64,000 nucleotides of DNA from an uncultured Collinsella sp. (GCA_902495355.1 CABUWV010000009.1:1-64000); one strand, 5' to 3'. Shown: positions 34,219-42,616, counted from the stretch's first letter. The notes: generated by a model from the letters alone, not told the origin. Numbers and translations: made by a program.

Positions 34219-35388
34219 TTACTCGGTAAAGGCGTTGCCGACGCTCTGGCCGCCAACATACGTCTCGACGAGGGTGAGCTCATGGTCGAACACGACAAAG
34301 TCGGCGTCGCGACCCGGCATGATGCTGCCGCACTTATCCTCGATGTGCGCGGAGCGTGCCGGCACCTCAGTTGCCATGCGAATGGCGATATCGGCGCTAG
34401 CGATGCCCCAGTCGACGATGTTCTTGACGCCCTGGGCAAGCGTGAGCACCGAGCCGGCAATGCTCTTGCCGTCGGCGAGCCAGCACAGGTTGTCCTTCAT
34501 GATGACGTCCATGCCGCCACTGGTGTAGCTGCCCTCGGGCATGCCGCCGCAACCCAGGCAGTCGGTGATGAGCACCGTGTGCTGCCAGCCCTTTGCCTGT
34601 AGCAGCGCCTTGATGGCGGCAGGGTTTACGTGCTTGCCGTCACAGATGATCTCGGCGTAGGTCTCGGGCGTGGACATGGCAGCGCCCACGACACCGGGCT
34701 CACGGTGATGCAGCCCGCGCTGGCCGTTATAGGTATGCGTAAAGCAGCTGGCACCGGCGTTGATGGCGGCGATGCACTCATCGTAGGTGGCGTCGGAGTG
34801 ACCGATGCTGGTCACCACACCCTTGGCGTTCAGAGCAGCCGCATAAGCAGCGGCACCGTCGCGCTCGGCCGCCATGGCGCTCTTAACGATGCGACCGCCC
34901 GCAGCCTCCTGCCACTGATCGAAGACCTCCTCGGAGGGGTCAATCAGGTAAGCGGGGTTCTGCGCGCCCACGTGCTTCATGGTAAAGAAGGGGCCCTCCA
35001 GGTAGATGCCCTGAATGCGGGCACCGCAGAAGTCGGGGCCGCGACCCTCGTCCGCCTTGGCGATAGCAGCGCAGGCGTCCTTGATCTGTTCGACGCCATC
35101 GGTGAACGTCGTGGGCAGCCAGCTGGTGGTACCGCGACGGGCGAGCTCGGTTGAGCTGATATCGATGCCCTCGGGATCGTTATCGGTAGTTGAGTGGTTG
35201 TAGAAGCCATGGATGTGAGTATCGACCATACCCGGTGCGATCCACGATCCCGTGTAGTCCTTAATCTCGCAAGAGGGCTCGTCGGCCTGCCAGGCGCCAA
35301 AAACGCCATCCTCGACCATAAGATAGCCGCCCAGTTGCGGGCCTGCCGGCAAGAAGAACTTGTCAGCCTTAATTGCGTACGTGCTCAT
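34219..35388 (-). CDS. nagA: N-acetyl-hexosamine-6-phosphate deacetylase
   Basis: A 389-residue NagA/AgaA-type amidohydrolase. The metal-site motif is DTHIHGF, followed by LEGPFF, SIGHSDATYDE, FTHTYNGQRGLHHREPG, LITDC and IAGSVLTL. It removes acetate from GlcNAc-6-phosphate or GalNAc-6-phosphate. The neighbouring AgaS and mannose-family PTS genes favour GalNAc, but specificity is not proven. The ATG at 35388 has GAGGAG five bases before it. It lies downstream of agaS with a terminator-like hairpin between. A C-terminal remnant of a second copy lies at 31361. Confidence 0.92.
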   Translation of the reverse strand: MSTYAIKADKFFLPAGPQLGGYLMVEDGVFGAWQADEPSCEIKDYTGSWIAPGMVDTHIHGFYNHSTTDNDPEGIDISSTELARRGTTSWLPTTFTDGVEQIKDACAAIAKADEGRGPDFCGARIQGIYLEGPFFTMKHVGAQNPAYLIDPSEEVFDQWQEAAGGRIVKSAMAAERDGAAAYAAALNAKGVVTSIGHSDATYDECIAAINAGASCFTHTYNGQRGLHHREPGVVGAAMSTPETYAEIICDGKHVNPAAIKALLQAKGWQHTVLITDCLGCGGMPEGSYTSGGMDVIMKDNLCWLADGKSIAGSVLTLAQGVKNIVDWGIASADIAIRMATEVPARSAHIEDKCGSIMPGRDADFVVFDHELTLVETYVGGQSVGNAFTE

Positions 35389-35455
35389 ATGCACTCCTCG
35401 CTTCTAAAGCAGTTGACTGTGGTGATGCTTATACCCAGCTCACGTAAAACAAAAA

Positions 35456-35487
35456 GCGCCCGCCCGCCGTTATGAGCGGACGGGCGC
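35456..35487 (-). terminator. Terminator after agaS
   Basis: GCGCCCGCCCGC (35456-35467) pairs with 35476-35487 with one G-U pair; five T residues follow on the minus strand. Confidence 0.82.
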
Positions 35488-35505
35488 CCTTACAGGGGGA
35501 CGCGA

Positions 35506-36672
35506 TTAAGCGGTGAAGGGGTGAATCGTCACGCCCTTAACCACGCGGTTGACCGTGCCGGTGGGGCTCGGCGTATCGGGCGTGTTGCCCACGCGCACGG
35601 AGTTGAGCAGGCTGATAGCCTGGGCAAACATCACGAACGGCAGAGCAAGGTAACCCTCGGGAAGCGCCTCGTAGCCCTTAAAGGTGAAAGACTCGCCCTC
35701 GTAGACGGTAGCGCCATCCTGCTGAACGGCGATGGTGTGCTGAGCGATCTCGTCGCCACCGATCTCGTTGAGGATGTCGATGTCATACTGACGGGTGTAG
35801 GCATCGTTGTTGACGAACACGAAGACGAGCGTCTTATCGTCGACGAAGGACTTAGGTCCGTGACGATAGCCCATGGAGGTGTCGTAGGAAGTAGCGACCA
35901 GACCGTGAGCGAGCTCGAGGATCTTGAGCTGGCTCTCCTGAGCAAGGCCACCGAAGGAGCCAGAACCCAAGTAGGTCACGCGGTTGAAGTCGCCAGCCAG
36001 GTAATCGGCGATCTCGGGCTCACGGGAGATGACCTCCTCGCCCATCTTGGCGATGGTCTCGACCCACTCGGCCTTCTGCTCGTCAGAGGCAGTGTCGAAA
36101 ATAAGGGTGGAGAGCAGGGTCATGCAGGAATAAGAACCGGTCATGGCGAAGCCCTTGTCGTTGGCGCGCGGAATGAGCAGCGTCAGCGCATTGGGATCAT
36201 CGGCAGACTCGACGGCAAGCTTGCCCTCGGGAGCGCAGGTGATGTTGAGGAACTTGACGTTGTGGACGAGCTCCTTGGCAACGGCAACGGCGGCAAGGCT
36301 CTCGGGGCTGTTACCAGAGCGGGCAAAGGAAACCACGAGCGTGGGATCCTCGGCGCGCAGGAAGTCGCGCGGGGCGCTCACGATGTCGGTCGTGGCGATG
36401 GGCTTAAAGTCGTAGAGATCAGTGTTGCCAGCGTGACGCAGGTACGGGGCGCAGGTATCGCCAACGTAGTCGGACGTACCGGCACCGGTGAAGACAACGG
36501 ACAGACGACCCTCGCCCATAGCGCGAGCCTCGGCCAGGAAGGCCTCGATGGCCTCCTTGTTCTCGCGATAGATGTTGAGCGTATCACGCCAAAGCTCGGG
36601 CTGCTGAGCAATCTCGGCCGTGGTGATCTGGGCGCCGAGCTCGGTGAGCTCCTCGACACTCTTCTCGAACAT
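35506..36672 (-). CDS. agaS: Galactosamine-6-phosphate deaminase/isomerase (AgaS)
   Basis: A 388-residue protein with two SIS domains, of the AgaS group. It shows VVFTGAGTSDYVGD (first SIS, about 60), SFARSGNSPES (about 112), and in the second domain YLGSGSFGGLAQESQLKILEL and MGYRHGPKSF with the catalytic His region. It converts galactosamine-6-phosphate to tagatose-6-phosphate and ammonia. GAGAGGT precedes the start. An intergenic CTGGTAGTAACCAG palindrome upstream suggests separate control by the GntR protein encoded next door. Confidence 0.92.
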   Translation of the reverse strand: MFEKSVEELTELGAQITTAEIAQQPELWRDTLNIYRENKEAIEAFLAEARAMGEGRLSVVFTGAGTSDYVGDTCAPYLRHAGNTDLYDFKPIATTDIVSAPRDFLRAEDPTLVVSFARSGNSPESLAAVAVAKELVHNVKFLNITCAPEGKLAVESADDPNALTLLIPRANDKGFAMTGSYSCMTLLSTLIFDTASDEQKAEWVETIAKMGEEVISREPEIADYLAGDFNRVTYLGSGSFGGLAQESQLKILELAHGLVATSYDTSMGYRHGPKSFVDDKTLVFVFVNNDAYTRQYDIDILNEIGGDEIAQHTIAVQQDGATVYEGESFTFKGYEALPEGYLALPFVMFAQAISLLNSVRVGNTPDTPSPTGTVNRVVKGVTIHPFTA

Positions 36673-36733
36673 TTTTAATACCTCTCTCTAGAAGTAATCC
36701 TCTGACGTGCAATTATACACTTCGGTTGGTTAT

Positions 36734-36747
36734 CTGGTAGTAACCAG
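36734..36747. promoter_or_regulatory. Candidate GntR operator upstream of agaS
   Basis: CTGGTAGTAACCAG, a palindrome that extends imperfectly to about 36730-36751. Related sites at 41011-41040 and 41305-41320 lie before the PTS operon. Confidence 0.65.
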
Positions 36748-36786
36748 TTAAATGCAAAGAATCACCATATGGAAACGATGCGAGCA

Positions 36787-37518
36787 CTAGTTGCTGCGCT
36801 GGTGGTAAACCTTGTATTTAAACTGATCGGCACGAGCAACCGAGAGTGTGTACTCCACTACCTCGTTTGACTCGTTATACGTAGTCCTGACCAAATCGAG
36901 CACAGGCGAGCCCTCGACAATTCCCAAAAGGTGGGCATCGGTGGGACGGGCTATGCTCGCATAGAACTCCTCTTCGGCCACGCGAATCTTTTGCTGAAAG
37001 TCCTGCTCAATCACATCGTAAAGCGGCTTACGCTCCAGCAGCGGTCGCTTTAGGGACAGAAATTGACGAACCGGTAGATAGCTGCGTTCGACCATCATGG
37101 GCATGTTGTCGGCAGAACGAAGACGCTTGAGCTTAAAAATGCGATCACCAATGCGCAATCCCATATGCTCGGCCAGATTCTTATCGGCCTCCATCTCGCA
37201 AAACTCGAGAATCGTGGTCTCGGGCTCTCGACCCATCGCGCGCATCTGCTCGGTAAAGCTGTAGGACTGCATAAGATTGGTTGCTTTTGCCGAACGGTCG
37301 GTCACAAAGGTACCGCGACCGTGCTGCCGAACCACCAGTCCTAAACGCTCCAGTTCCTGCAGAGCCAGGCGTACCGTAGTGCGCGAGAGACCATAGCGCT
37401 CCGAAAGTTCGCGCTCGGAAGGAATCATGTCACCGGCGCGATATTCATGGTCAATCTTTTCGGTCAGAATATCGACCAGCTGATCGTACAGCGGCTGCTT
37501 ACGCGCTCCGATCGCCAT
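36787..37518 (-). CDS. GntR-family regulator of the amino-sugar operon
   Basis: A 243-residue HutC-type GntR protein. The winged helix is PLYDQLVDILTEKI through SRTTVRLALQELERLGLV and GRGTFV, followed by a UTRA ligand domain (FKLKRLRSADNMPMMVERSYLP, VLDLVRTTYNESNEVVEYTL). GGGAGG precedes the ATG. Located between the PTS genes and agaS, it most likely responds to an amino-sugar phosphate and binds the CTGGTNNTAACCAG-like sites near both. Confidence 0.9.
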   Translation of the reverse strand: MAIGARKQPLYDQLVDILTEKIDHEYRAGDMIPSERELSERYGLSRTTVRLALQELERLGLVVRQHGRGTFVTDRSAKATNLMQSYSFTEQMRAMGREPETTILEFCEMEADKNLAEHMGLRIGDRIFKLKRLRSADNMPMMVERSYLPVRQFLSLKRPLLERKPLYDVIEQDFQQKIRVAEEEFYASIARPTDAHLLGIVEGSPVLDLVRTTYNESNEVVEYTLSVARADQFKYKVYHQRSN

Positions 37519-37603
37519 CCTATCCTCCCTTTTGCTCGAATTCGGCTAACTACCTAGGGTGTTAAGAATTATCTGTCTGCAACACCCGACTCATCAAGAA
37601 AAC

Positions 37604-37637
37604 AAAAGCCGCGCGCCCTTTCGAGCACGCGGCTTTT
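37604..37637. terminator. Bidirectional-type terminator after the EIID gene
   Basis: AAAAGCCGCG (37604-37613) pairs with CGCGGCTTTT (37628-37637). Confidence 0.82.
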
Positions 37638-37703
37638 AACATACACATGGCTTAAGGGGTCGGGGTGTGAGCCGCGTAGGGACACACCCCTCAAGCTAGA
37701 GCC

Positions 37704-38786
37704 TTACCAGATGCTCGGCCAGAGACCAAGCGGGCCAGCGCCCAGGATGCCCAGGACGAAGAGCAGCAGAATGCCCTTGGTCGGGGTCCAGCTGTGCTTA
37801 GCGAACATGTAGTAAAGCAGCAGCGTAAGCATAAGCGGGACGAGCTTCGGGACGATGGTGTTGAGGGTGTCGGCAACAGAGAAGTTGACCGGATCCTCGG
37901 TAACGGTGCCGTAGGTCACGGACTCCATGCCGTTGCCCAGATCGGTGACGCCGCACTCGACAGCGTTGCCGTCGGCATCGGAAGCGGTAAGGGCGTTGCC
38001 GTCCTTATCGGTCATGGCGATGGTACCGGCCTCAGCGGTCTCGGTATCGATGCCCTCCATACCGGTGAAGTTCTCGGCCTCCTTCTCGGAGACGATCACG
38101 GTAGTAGCGGAGAGACCACGGGTGGTGCCGTTGGGGATCTGGAGGTTGATCTGGGTGCCACCCATGGTGACGACCAGGCAACCGACGACGAAGACGCCCA
38201 TGATGGAAGCGGCACGCGTGAAGGCCTGCATGTTGGCGGTCAGAGCGTCAATAGCGCTGGTGCCAAGCTTGTAGGACCAGTTCATGAGCCAGAAGCGCAG
38301 AGCGAACTGGACAGCGTTGAAGATCACCAGGAAGATGATCGGCGCAGCAGCGTTGCCGTTGATGGCCATGTTGGAGGTGATGCCGGCCGTGATAGGCACG
38401 AGCGTCAGCCAGAACAGGGCGTCACCGATACCACCGAGCGGGCCCATTGCGGCGACGCGGACGGCGCGGATCGTGGGGATGTCAACCTTGTTCTGCTCGA
38501 GCGAAAGCACGATGCCCATAACAAAGGTGACAAGGAACGGGTGGGTGTTGAAGAACTCCAGGTTGTGGCTCATGGAAGCCGCGAGGTCGTTCTTGTTGGT
38601 GTGGATCTTCTCCAGACCGGGGATGATGGAGTAGAGCCAGCCAGCGGCCTGCATACGCTCGTAGTTGAACGAGGCCTGCAGGAAGCAGGAGCGCCAAGCC
38701 ATCTTGTTGAGGGTCTTCTGATCGAGCTGCGGAGCAGGAGTAAGATCCTCGTAGTGCTCCGGGATTACATACTCATTAGATGCCAT
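37704..38786 (-). CDS. PTS mannose-family EIID component with an insertion
   Basis: A 360-residue EIID, longer than the usual 270-300. It has the family core WRSCFLQASFNYERMQAAGW, MGPLGGIGDALFWL and the C-terminal VPKLVPLMLTLLLYYM. An extra Asp/Glu/Thr/Gly-rich stretch (about residues 222-302) is inserted before the last hydrophobic segments, apparently a soluble loop. The start ATG at 38786 overlaps the end of the EIIC gene by 11 bases, with GGAGGT inside that gene, so translation is probably coupled. It forms the membrane part of the amino-sugar transporter with EIIC. Confidence 0.9.
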   Translation of the reverse strand: MASNEYVIPEHYEDLTPAPQLDQKTLNKMAWRSCFLQASFNYERMQAAGWLYSIIPGLEKIHTNKNDLAASMSHNLEFFNTHPFLVTFVMGIVLSLEQNKVDIPTIRAVRVAAMGPLGGIGDALFWLTLVPITAGITSNMAINGNAAAPIIFLVIFNAVQFALRFWLMNWSYKLGTSAIDALTANMQAFTRAASIMGVFVVGCLVVTMGGTQINLQIPNGTTRGLSATTVIVSEKEAENFTGMEGIDTETAEAGTIAMTDKDGNALTASDADGNAVECGVTDLGNGMESVTYGTVTEDPVNFSVADTLNTIVPKLVPLMLTLLLYYMFAKHSWTPTKGILLLFVLGILGAGPLGLWPSIW

Positions 38787-39576
38787 CTTCGAAGTCACCT
38801 CCGTCAGAAACAGCTGCACCCTTCAGCTCGGTCTGCTGCTGGAAGTCCCAGAAAGCGATGCCGAAGCCGATGAGAGCGAGGATGAGCAGAGCAGGGGTTG
38901 CCAGAGAATCGTTGGCAACGGTGATGAGCGCGAGGCCAAAGCCCATGAGGAAGAAGCCCCACATATCGCGGTTCATCATAACCTTGAGCAGGACGGCGAA
39001 GCCGACGAAGCGCATCATGCCGCCTGCAGCGGAGAGACCGGTCTGCAGCCAAGTCGGGATGGCGGAAGCGATGGTCTGACCGATGGTAGCGCCAGCGATG
39101 AAGAACAGGGTGACGACGACAGCGAAGATCAGGCCGAGCAGAGCCATGGCGAAGTAGTTCAGGCGCTCGATGCCCTTGGTGTCCGCGTTATGAGCCATGT
39201 TATCGGCCGTGGACATAAGCGGGGACATAAGCGTGAAGACCAGGGTAACGCCGAGCTGACCAAGCAGAGCGAACGGAATGGCAAGGCCGACTGCCGCGTT
39301 GGGCTCGAGACCCGTAGCGATAGCGAGAATGGCTGCCATGATGCCGCCAATGACGGCGTTAGGCGGCTGAGCGCCTCCGATCGGCATGTTGCCGATCGTC
39401 ATGAGCTGATAAGTACCACCCACGAGAAGACCGGTGTTGAGGTCGCCAAGGATAAGACCGATGACGGCGCCGGTGACGATGGGCTGATAGAGAGACTCGA
39501 GGAAGTCAAACTGGTCGATTGCCGCGATGAACGTGACGACGAAGACCAGAGCGATCTGGATGATCGAGTATTCCAT
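38776..39576 (-). CDS. PTS mannose/sorbose-family EIIC component
   Basis: A 266-residue integral membrane EIIC. It shows the pattern ALVFVVTFIAAIDQFDFLESLYQPIVTGAVIGLILGD, GGTYQLMTIG and GGAQPPNAVIGG, with about six to eight hydrophobic segments. A very strong AAAGGAGG site precedes the start. It follows EIIB and overlaps EIID in the operon. Together with EIIA, EIIB and EIID it imports and phosphorylates an amino sugar or hexose; the agaS/nagA context points to GalNAc or galactosamine. Confidence 0.92.
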   Translation of the reverse strand: MEYSIIQIALVFVVTFIAAIDQFDFLESLYQPIVTGAVIGLILGDLNTGLLVGGTYQLMTIGNMPIGGAQPPNAVIGGIMAAILAIATGLEPNAAVGLAIPFALLGQLGVTLVFTLMSPLMSTADNMAHNADTKGIERLNYFAMALLGLIFAVVVTLFFIAGATIGQTIASAIPTWLQTGLSAAGGMMRFVGFAVLLKVMMNRDMWGFFLMGFGLALITVANDSLATPALLILALIGFGIAFWDFQQQTELKGAAVSDGGDFEDGI

Positions 39577-39666
39577 CTTGCTCCTCCTTTCAAAATGAAT
39601 GTACGCACTTTGGATATCACGTACAGAACGTCAGGGTTTCACTCCTGACAACGTGGATCACGAGGA

Positions 39667-40149
39667 TTACGAGAAGAGCTTGCTCGTGTCCTCAACAGGC
39701 GTGCTCGGAACGCGCCTGATCTCCAACTCCACCCCCAATTCCTGCAGCTCTTTAAACGCAGCGACATCCTCGTCGTTAACTGCGACGGAGGTGGCGACTT
39801 GGCGCTTTCCTTCCGACATGTGCATGTTGCCGATGTTTACCTTCTTTATAGGCACACCGCCCTTGACGAGCGTAAGCACGTCTTCCGGTGTTTCGGCCAC
39901 GATGAAGATCTTCTGGCGCGGGCTCGCCTTGCCAATGACGTCGATGGTCTTCTGCAGAGAGAAGAAACGCGTAGCGACGCCGGCGGGAGCGGCCATCTTC
40001 ATGAGGTTCTGGCGCATGGTGTTGGTCGCCACGTCGTCGTTGGCGACGAGGATGAGGTTGGAGCCCAGAGTGGAGTTCCACTGGGTGGCAACCTGACCAT
40101 GAACCAGTCGGTTATCGATGCGGGTAAGAAGAATGTTGGGTTCTGCCAT
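39667..40149 (-). CDS. PTS mannose/sorbose-family EIIB component
   Basis: A 160-residue EIIB with the phosphorylated histidine H17 in IDNRLVHGQVATQW, followed by SNLILVANDDVATN, GVATRFFSLQKTID, VKGGVPIKKVNIGNMH and FKELQELGVELEIRRVP. It receives phosphate from the EIIA encoded upstream and passes it to the sugar at EIIC/EIID. Its close homologue at 29880 has lost this histidine. The ribosome site is moderate. Confidence 0.93.
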   Translation of the reverse strand: MAEPNILLTRIDNRLVHGQVATQWNSTLGSNLILVANDDVATNTMRQNLMKMAAPAGVATRFFSLQKTIDVIGKASPRQKIFIVAETPEDVLTLVKGGVPIKKVNIGNMHMSEGKRQVATSVAVNDEDVAAFKELQELGVELEIRRVPSTPVEDTSKLFS

Positions 40150-40185
40150 GTTGATCAGCTTCCTTTCGTTATTTGCTGACGACAG

Positions 40186-40467
40186 TTACTTGATCTCCTG
40201 AATCGCGTAACGCGAAACATCTACGACGGCTCCGGATCGTACTTTGATCTGGACCTTCTCGCCTTCGATGCCTTTGACGGTTCCGTAGATACCGCCGGCG
40301 AAAAGAACCTCCTGACCCGGCTTGAGCTCGGTGTGCAGCTCCTTGAAGTACTTTTGCTTCTTCTTCATGTTGATTTGCGACCAGATGGTGTAAATCAAGC
40401 CCATGATGGCAAGCAGGCCTAAAAGGGCGACCGAGGAGCTCAGGACGTTGGCTCCGAAATCGGCCAT
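40186..40467 (-). CDS. yajC: YajC-like single-span protein inside the PTS operon
   Basis: A 93-residue YajC-family protein with one membrane segment (about residues 12-30) and the family's cytoplasmic part (KELKPGQEVLFAGGIYGTV). In most bacteria YajC is an accessory subunit of Sec translocase; here it is encoded between EIIA and EIIB of a mannose-family PTS. The start shares one base with the EIIA stop (TAATG), so it is translated with the PTS. A role in inserting or stabilising the permease is a guess. Confidence 0.85.
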   Translation of the reverse strand: MADFGANVLSSSVALLGLLAIMGLIYTIWSQINMKKKQKYFKELHTELKPGQEVLFAGGIYGTVKGIEGEKVQIKVRSGAVVDVSRYAIQEIK

Positions 40468-40910
40468 TAGATGCCGTCCTCGTCGCCGAAGATATCCTCT
40501 TCCTCGGAGCCGGCAACGGATGCGACCGTCTGGGCGGTGATGCCCGTCTGGCCAACGGTCACGGCCTGCTCGCCAAGCTCGGCGAGCGTGGCGTTGCCGC
40601 GGAGGAACAGAAGCTCAATAACCATGGGAAGGTTAGTGCCGGTCAGAACCTCGACATTGTCGACATCCTGGGCAATCATCATCGACTGGTTGAACGGGGT
40701 GCCGCCAAGCAGGTCGGTAAAGACGAGCACGCCATCGCACTCCTCGCGCATGGCGGTAATAGCGGCGCGGAGATCCTCACCGTAGGAAGCAGCCTGGTCG
40801 CCCTCAAAAGGAACGACGGTAAAAGCAGGCTGGTCGCCGGCAACCATAGCGATAGCGCTTGCAAGGCCGGGTGCGAACTGTCCATGACCGGTAAGAATAA
40901 AGCCAACCAT
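40467..40910 (-). CDS. PTS mannose-family EIIA component
   Basis: A 147-residue EIIA of the mannose type. The phospho-histidine is H9 in LTGHGQFAPG. VVPFEGD, VLVFTDLLGGTPFN and LTGTNLPMVIEL follow as in the family. The C-terminal 20 residues are acidic (SEEEDIFGDEDG). It is the first gene of the EIIA-YajC-EIIB-EIIC-EIID operon, with GGAAGG upstream. A 705-bp regulatory region precedes it. Confidence 0.92.
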   Translation of the reverse strand: MVGFILTGHGQFAPGLASAIAMVAGDQPAFTVVPFEGDQAASYGEDLRAAITAMREECDGVLVFTDLLGGTPFNQSMMIAQDVDNVEVLTGTNLPMVIELLFLRGNATLAELGEQAVTVGQTGITAQTVASVAGSEEEDIFGDEDGI

Positions 40911-41615
40911 TCAAATTTCCCTTCCGAAGGTGTGTACAATCTGAGTCCGATGATTTTCGGAAGCCAGCGGGCGCTCGCCCTTAAAGCTTCTTAGAAAGCG
41001 TTCTATGAAGACCAGTGGTTTCTAAACTGGTAGTAACCACGTGACGTGTTGTTGTCACTATATCACCCCAGAAGAGGTCGCTTTCGTTGATTCATACGGT
41101 AAAACGTTTTTGCACCGCTCACGGTGATAAATCGACCGTTTACCGGTCGTTAACACTTCTACCTGCGGTTTTGAAACCGTTTCGAAATGTTTTGGCAAAA
41201 GATCGGATCTTTTCCTGTGTCTAAACAACGCAGGGCGGCTAAAAATAGCGTGAAGAAAAATTGCAGGTCATTGTGAAGATATGTGAATTGGTCTTTTTGA
41301 CTTAATACCAGTTAGAACCAGTTTTGAGATTATCGGTGAACGGTAGTTTTCGACCGTTCACCGGTTACTTGCAATCGTTTGCAGTTGTTTTCCCAGATGA
41401 ATTAGGGAAGCGCGATGGAGCGCTTGCGCGATCACGGGAAGTTTTTGGCATTTGTCCTCATCCCCCGAACGCGGAACTCCGACACCCAAAACGAGCTAAT
41501 AGTTCATGCTAATCGTTTTCAATCATTACTTAGTCAGTATTCGTAATTATTTATCGTTTGTCATTAATTATGATATAAGATACAAGTATCATCCAAGAGA
41601 TTGGTTGGAGGGGCT
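40911..41615. promoter_or_regulatory. Long divergent regulatory region
   Basis: No gene is seen in these 705 bp. Contents are: GntR-like sites ACCAGT...ACTGGT (41011-41031), CTGGTAGTAACCAC (41027-41040) and TACCAGTTAGAACCAG (41305-41320); phased sugar-operon boxes at 41114/41135 and 41352/41373 (each pair 21 bp apart) plus an inverted copy at 41332-41343; a CGGTTTTGAAACCG palindrome at 41166-41179; and an AT-rich stretch with TATGAT near 41568 that could be the -10 of the plus-strand gene. The length suggests several layers of control. Confidence 0.6.
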
Positions 41616-42254
41616 ATGATCCGCCGGAACGCATCCACATCGAATGAAGCCATCGGTCGCGAACAGACAATAGCCGAGCTGAGAAGGCTCACCCGCATCT
41701 GCAAATGGGCCACAATCTGCGCCACCGCGGCACTCGCTCTGGGACTCTTCGCAGTCATTGCAATCGACCTTCTACTCATATTGCCCAGTCTCTCCCAAGG
41801 ATTCTGTCTCCAATCCGTAGAACTTCAAGCCGGCGAAGGACCGTGCCTCGCTCTCGTCGGCGCCAATGCACAGACCCCACTTATGCTCATCGCGCACGAC
41901 GGTCACACCGCCATGGGGAGCGTCATGATGACATTCCTCGCGCTCGCTATCGCACTGAGCGCATACAAGCTTTTCTCCATCATTGAAAAGGCGGGCAGGC
42001 CCTTTGACCTTGAATGCAGCCGTATGCTACATCGAGTTGGGCTTTTGTTCCTTATCGGCGGCGCTGCCGTGAGACTCCTTGGTGCCATAGTCACGGGATT
42101 GATGCTTTCGGGATTTGGCGGCAGCTTTACAGATGCCTTCGGCGGCCAGCTGTTCGAGCCCTCTATGCTCTTTGCAGGCCTGATTATTATCCTGATTGCC
42201 AGCATCTTCCGCTACGGGTGTATCCTGCAAAAACAAGATGACGAGTTGCTCTAG
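41616..42254 (+). CDS. Membrane protein, probably DUF2975 family
   Basis: A 212-residue protein with about four membrane segments (roughly 30-55, 95-120, 135-160, 180-200) and a short cysteine-containing loop between the first two. The layout and the small XRE regulator directly downstream are typical of DUF2975 genes; this family call is from context and topology. The ATG at 41616 has GGAGGGG upstream. The N-terminal 25 residues are charged and cytoplasmic. Function unknown. Confidence 0.7.
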   Translation: MIRRNASTSNEAIGREQTIAELRRLTRICKWATICATAALALGLFAVIAIDLLLILPSLSQGFCLQSVELQAGEGPCLALVGANAQTPLMLIAHDGHTAMGSVMMTFLALAIALSAYKLFSIIEKAGRPFDLECSRMLHRVGLLFLIGGAAVRLLGAIVTGLMLSGFGGSFTDAFGGQLFEPSMLFAGLIIILIASIFRYGCILQKQDDELL

Positions 42255-42263
42255 GGGGAATCC

Positions 42264-42503
42264 ATGATCATTCTGCGGCTCGACCGCATGCTCGCCGAAC
42301 GCAAGATCTCATCCAAAGAACTTGCGGAACGCGTGGGCATCTCCCAAGTCAATATGTCGCGCATAAAGACTGGCAAGGTTTCTGCCGTGCGTTTTTCAAC
42401 TCTTGACGCGATATGCCGGGCACTCGATTGCCAACCGGGCGATGTACTGGAATATATATCCGACGATGAAGCCGATAGCCTTTTTGGACTTAAAGATGAA
42501 TAG
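42264..42503 (+). CDS. Small XRE-family DNA-binding protein
   Basis: A 79-residue Cro/CI-type helix-turn-helix protein: LDRMLAERKISSKELAERVG then SQVNMSRIKTGKV and FSTLDAICRALDCQPGDVLEY. It consists of little beyond the DNA-binding domain. It starts nine bases after the upstream membrane protein gene with AGGGGGA before the ATG, so the two are co-expressed. It likely represses its own small operon. Confidence 0.88.
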   Translation: MIILRLDRMLAERKISSKELAERVGISQVNMSRIKTGKVSAVRFSTLDAICRALDCQPGDVLEYISDDEADSLFGLKDE

Positions 42504-42537
42504 CCATGATTAAGCCACCAATCACGCCTCAACGCAA

Positions 42538-42574
42538 AAAGTCCGCCAGAACGACTTCCGTACTGGCGGACTTT
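42538..42574. terminator. Bidirectional terminator
   Basis: AAAGTCCGCCAG (42538-42549) pairs with CTGGCGGACTTT (42563-42574), between convergent genes. Confidence 0.85.
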
Positions 42575-42616
42575 CTGCTGTCTATCGGCTAGATGCTCGA
42601 TGAGCCGTGCGACTCT

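Noticed and set aside
34219..40910. Mannose or glucosamine use as the role of the amino-sugar operon
   Set aside because: Possible for the PTS alone, but AgaS rather than NagB stands in the operon and a second tagatose-6-phosphate kinase lies nearby, so the galactosamine route fits better.
29736..41172. 15-base identity TCTACCTGCGGTTTT at 29736 and 41158
   Set aside because: Only two copies, short, and without shared context beyond the match; chance or an old repeat fragment cannot be told apart.
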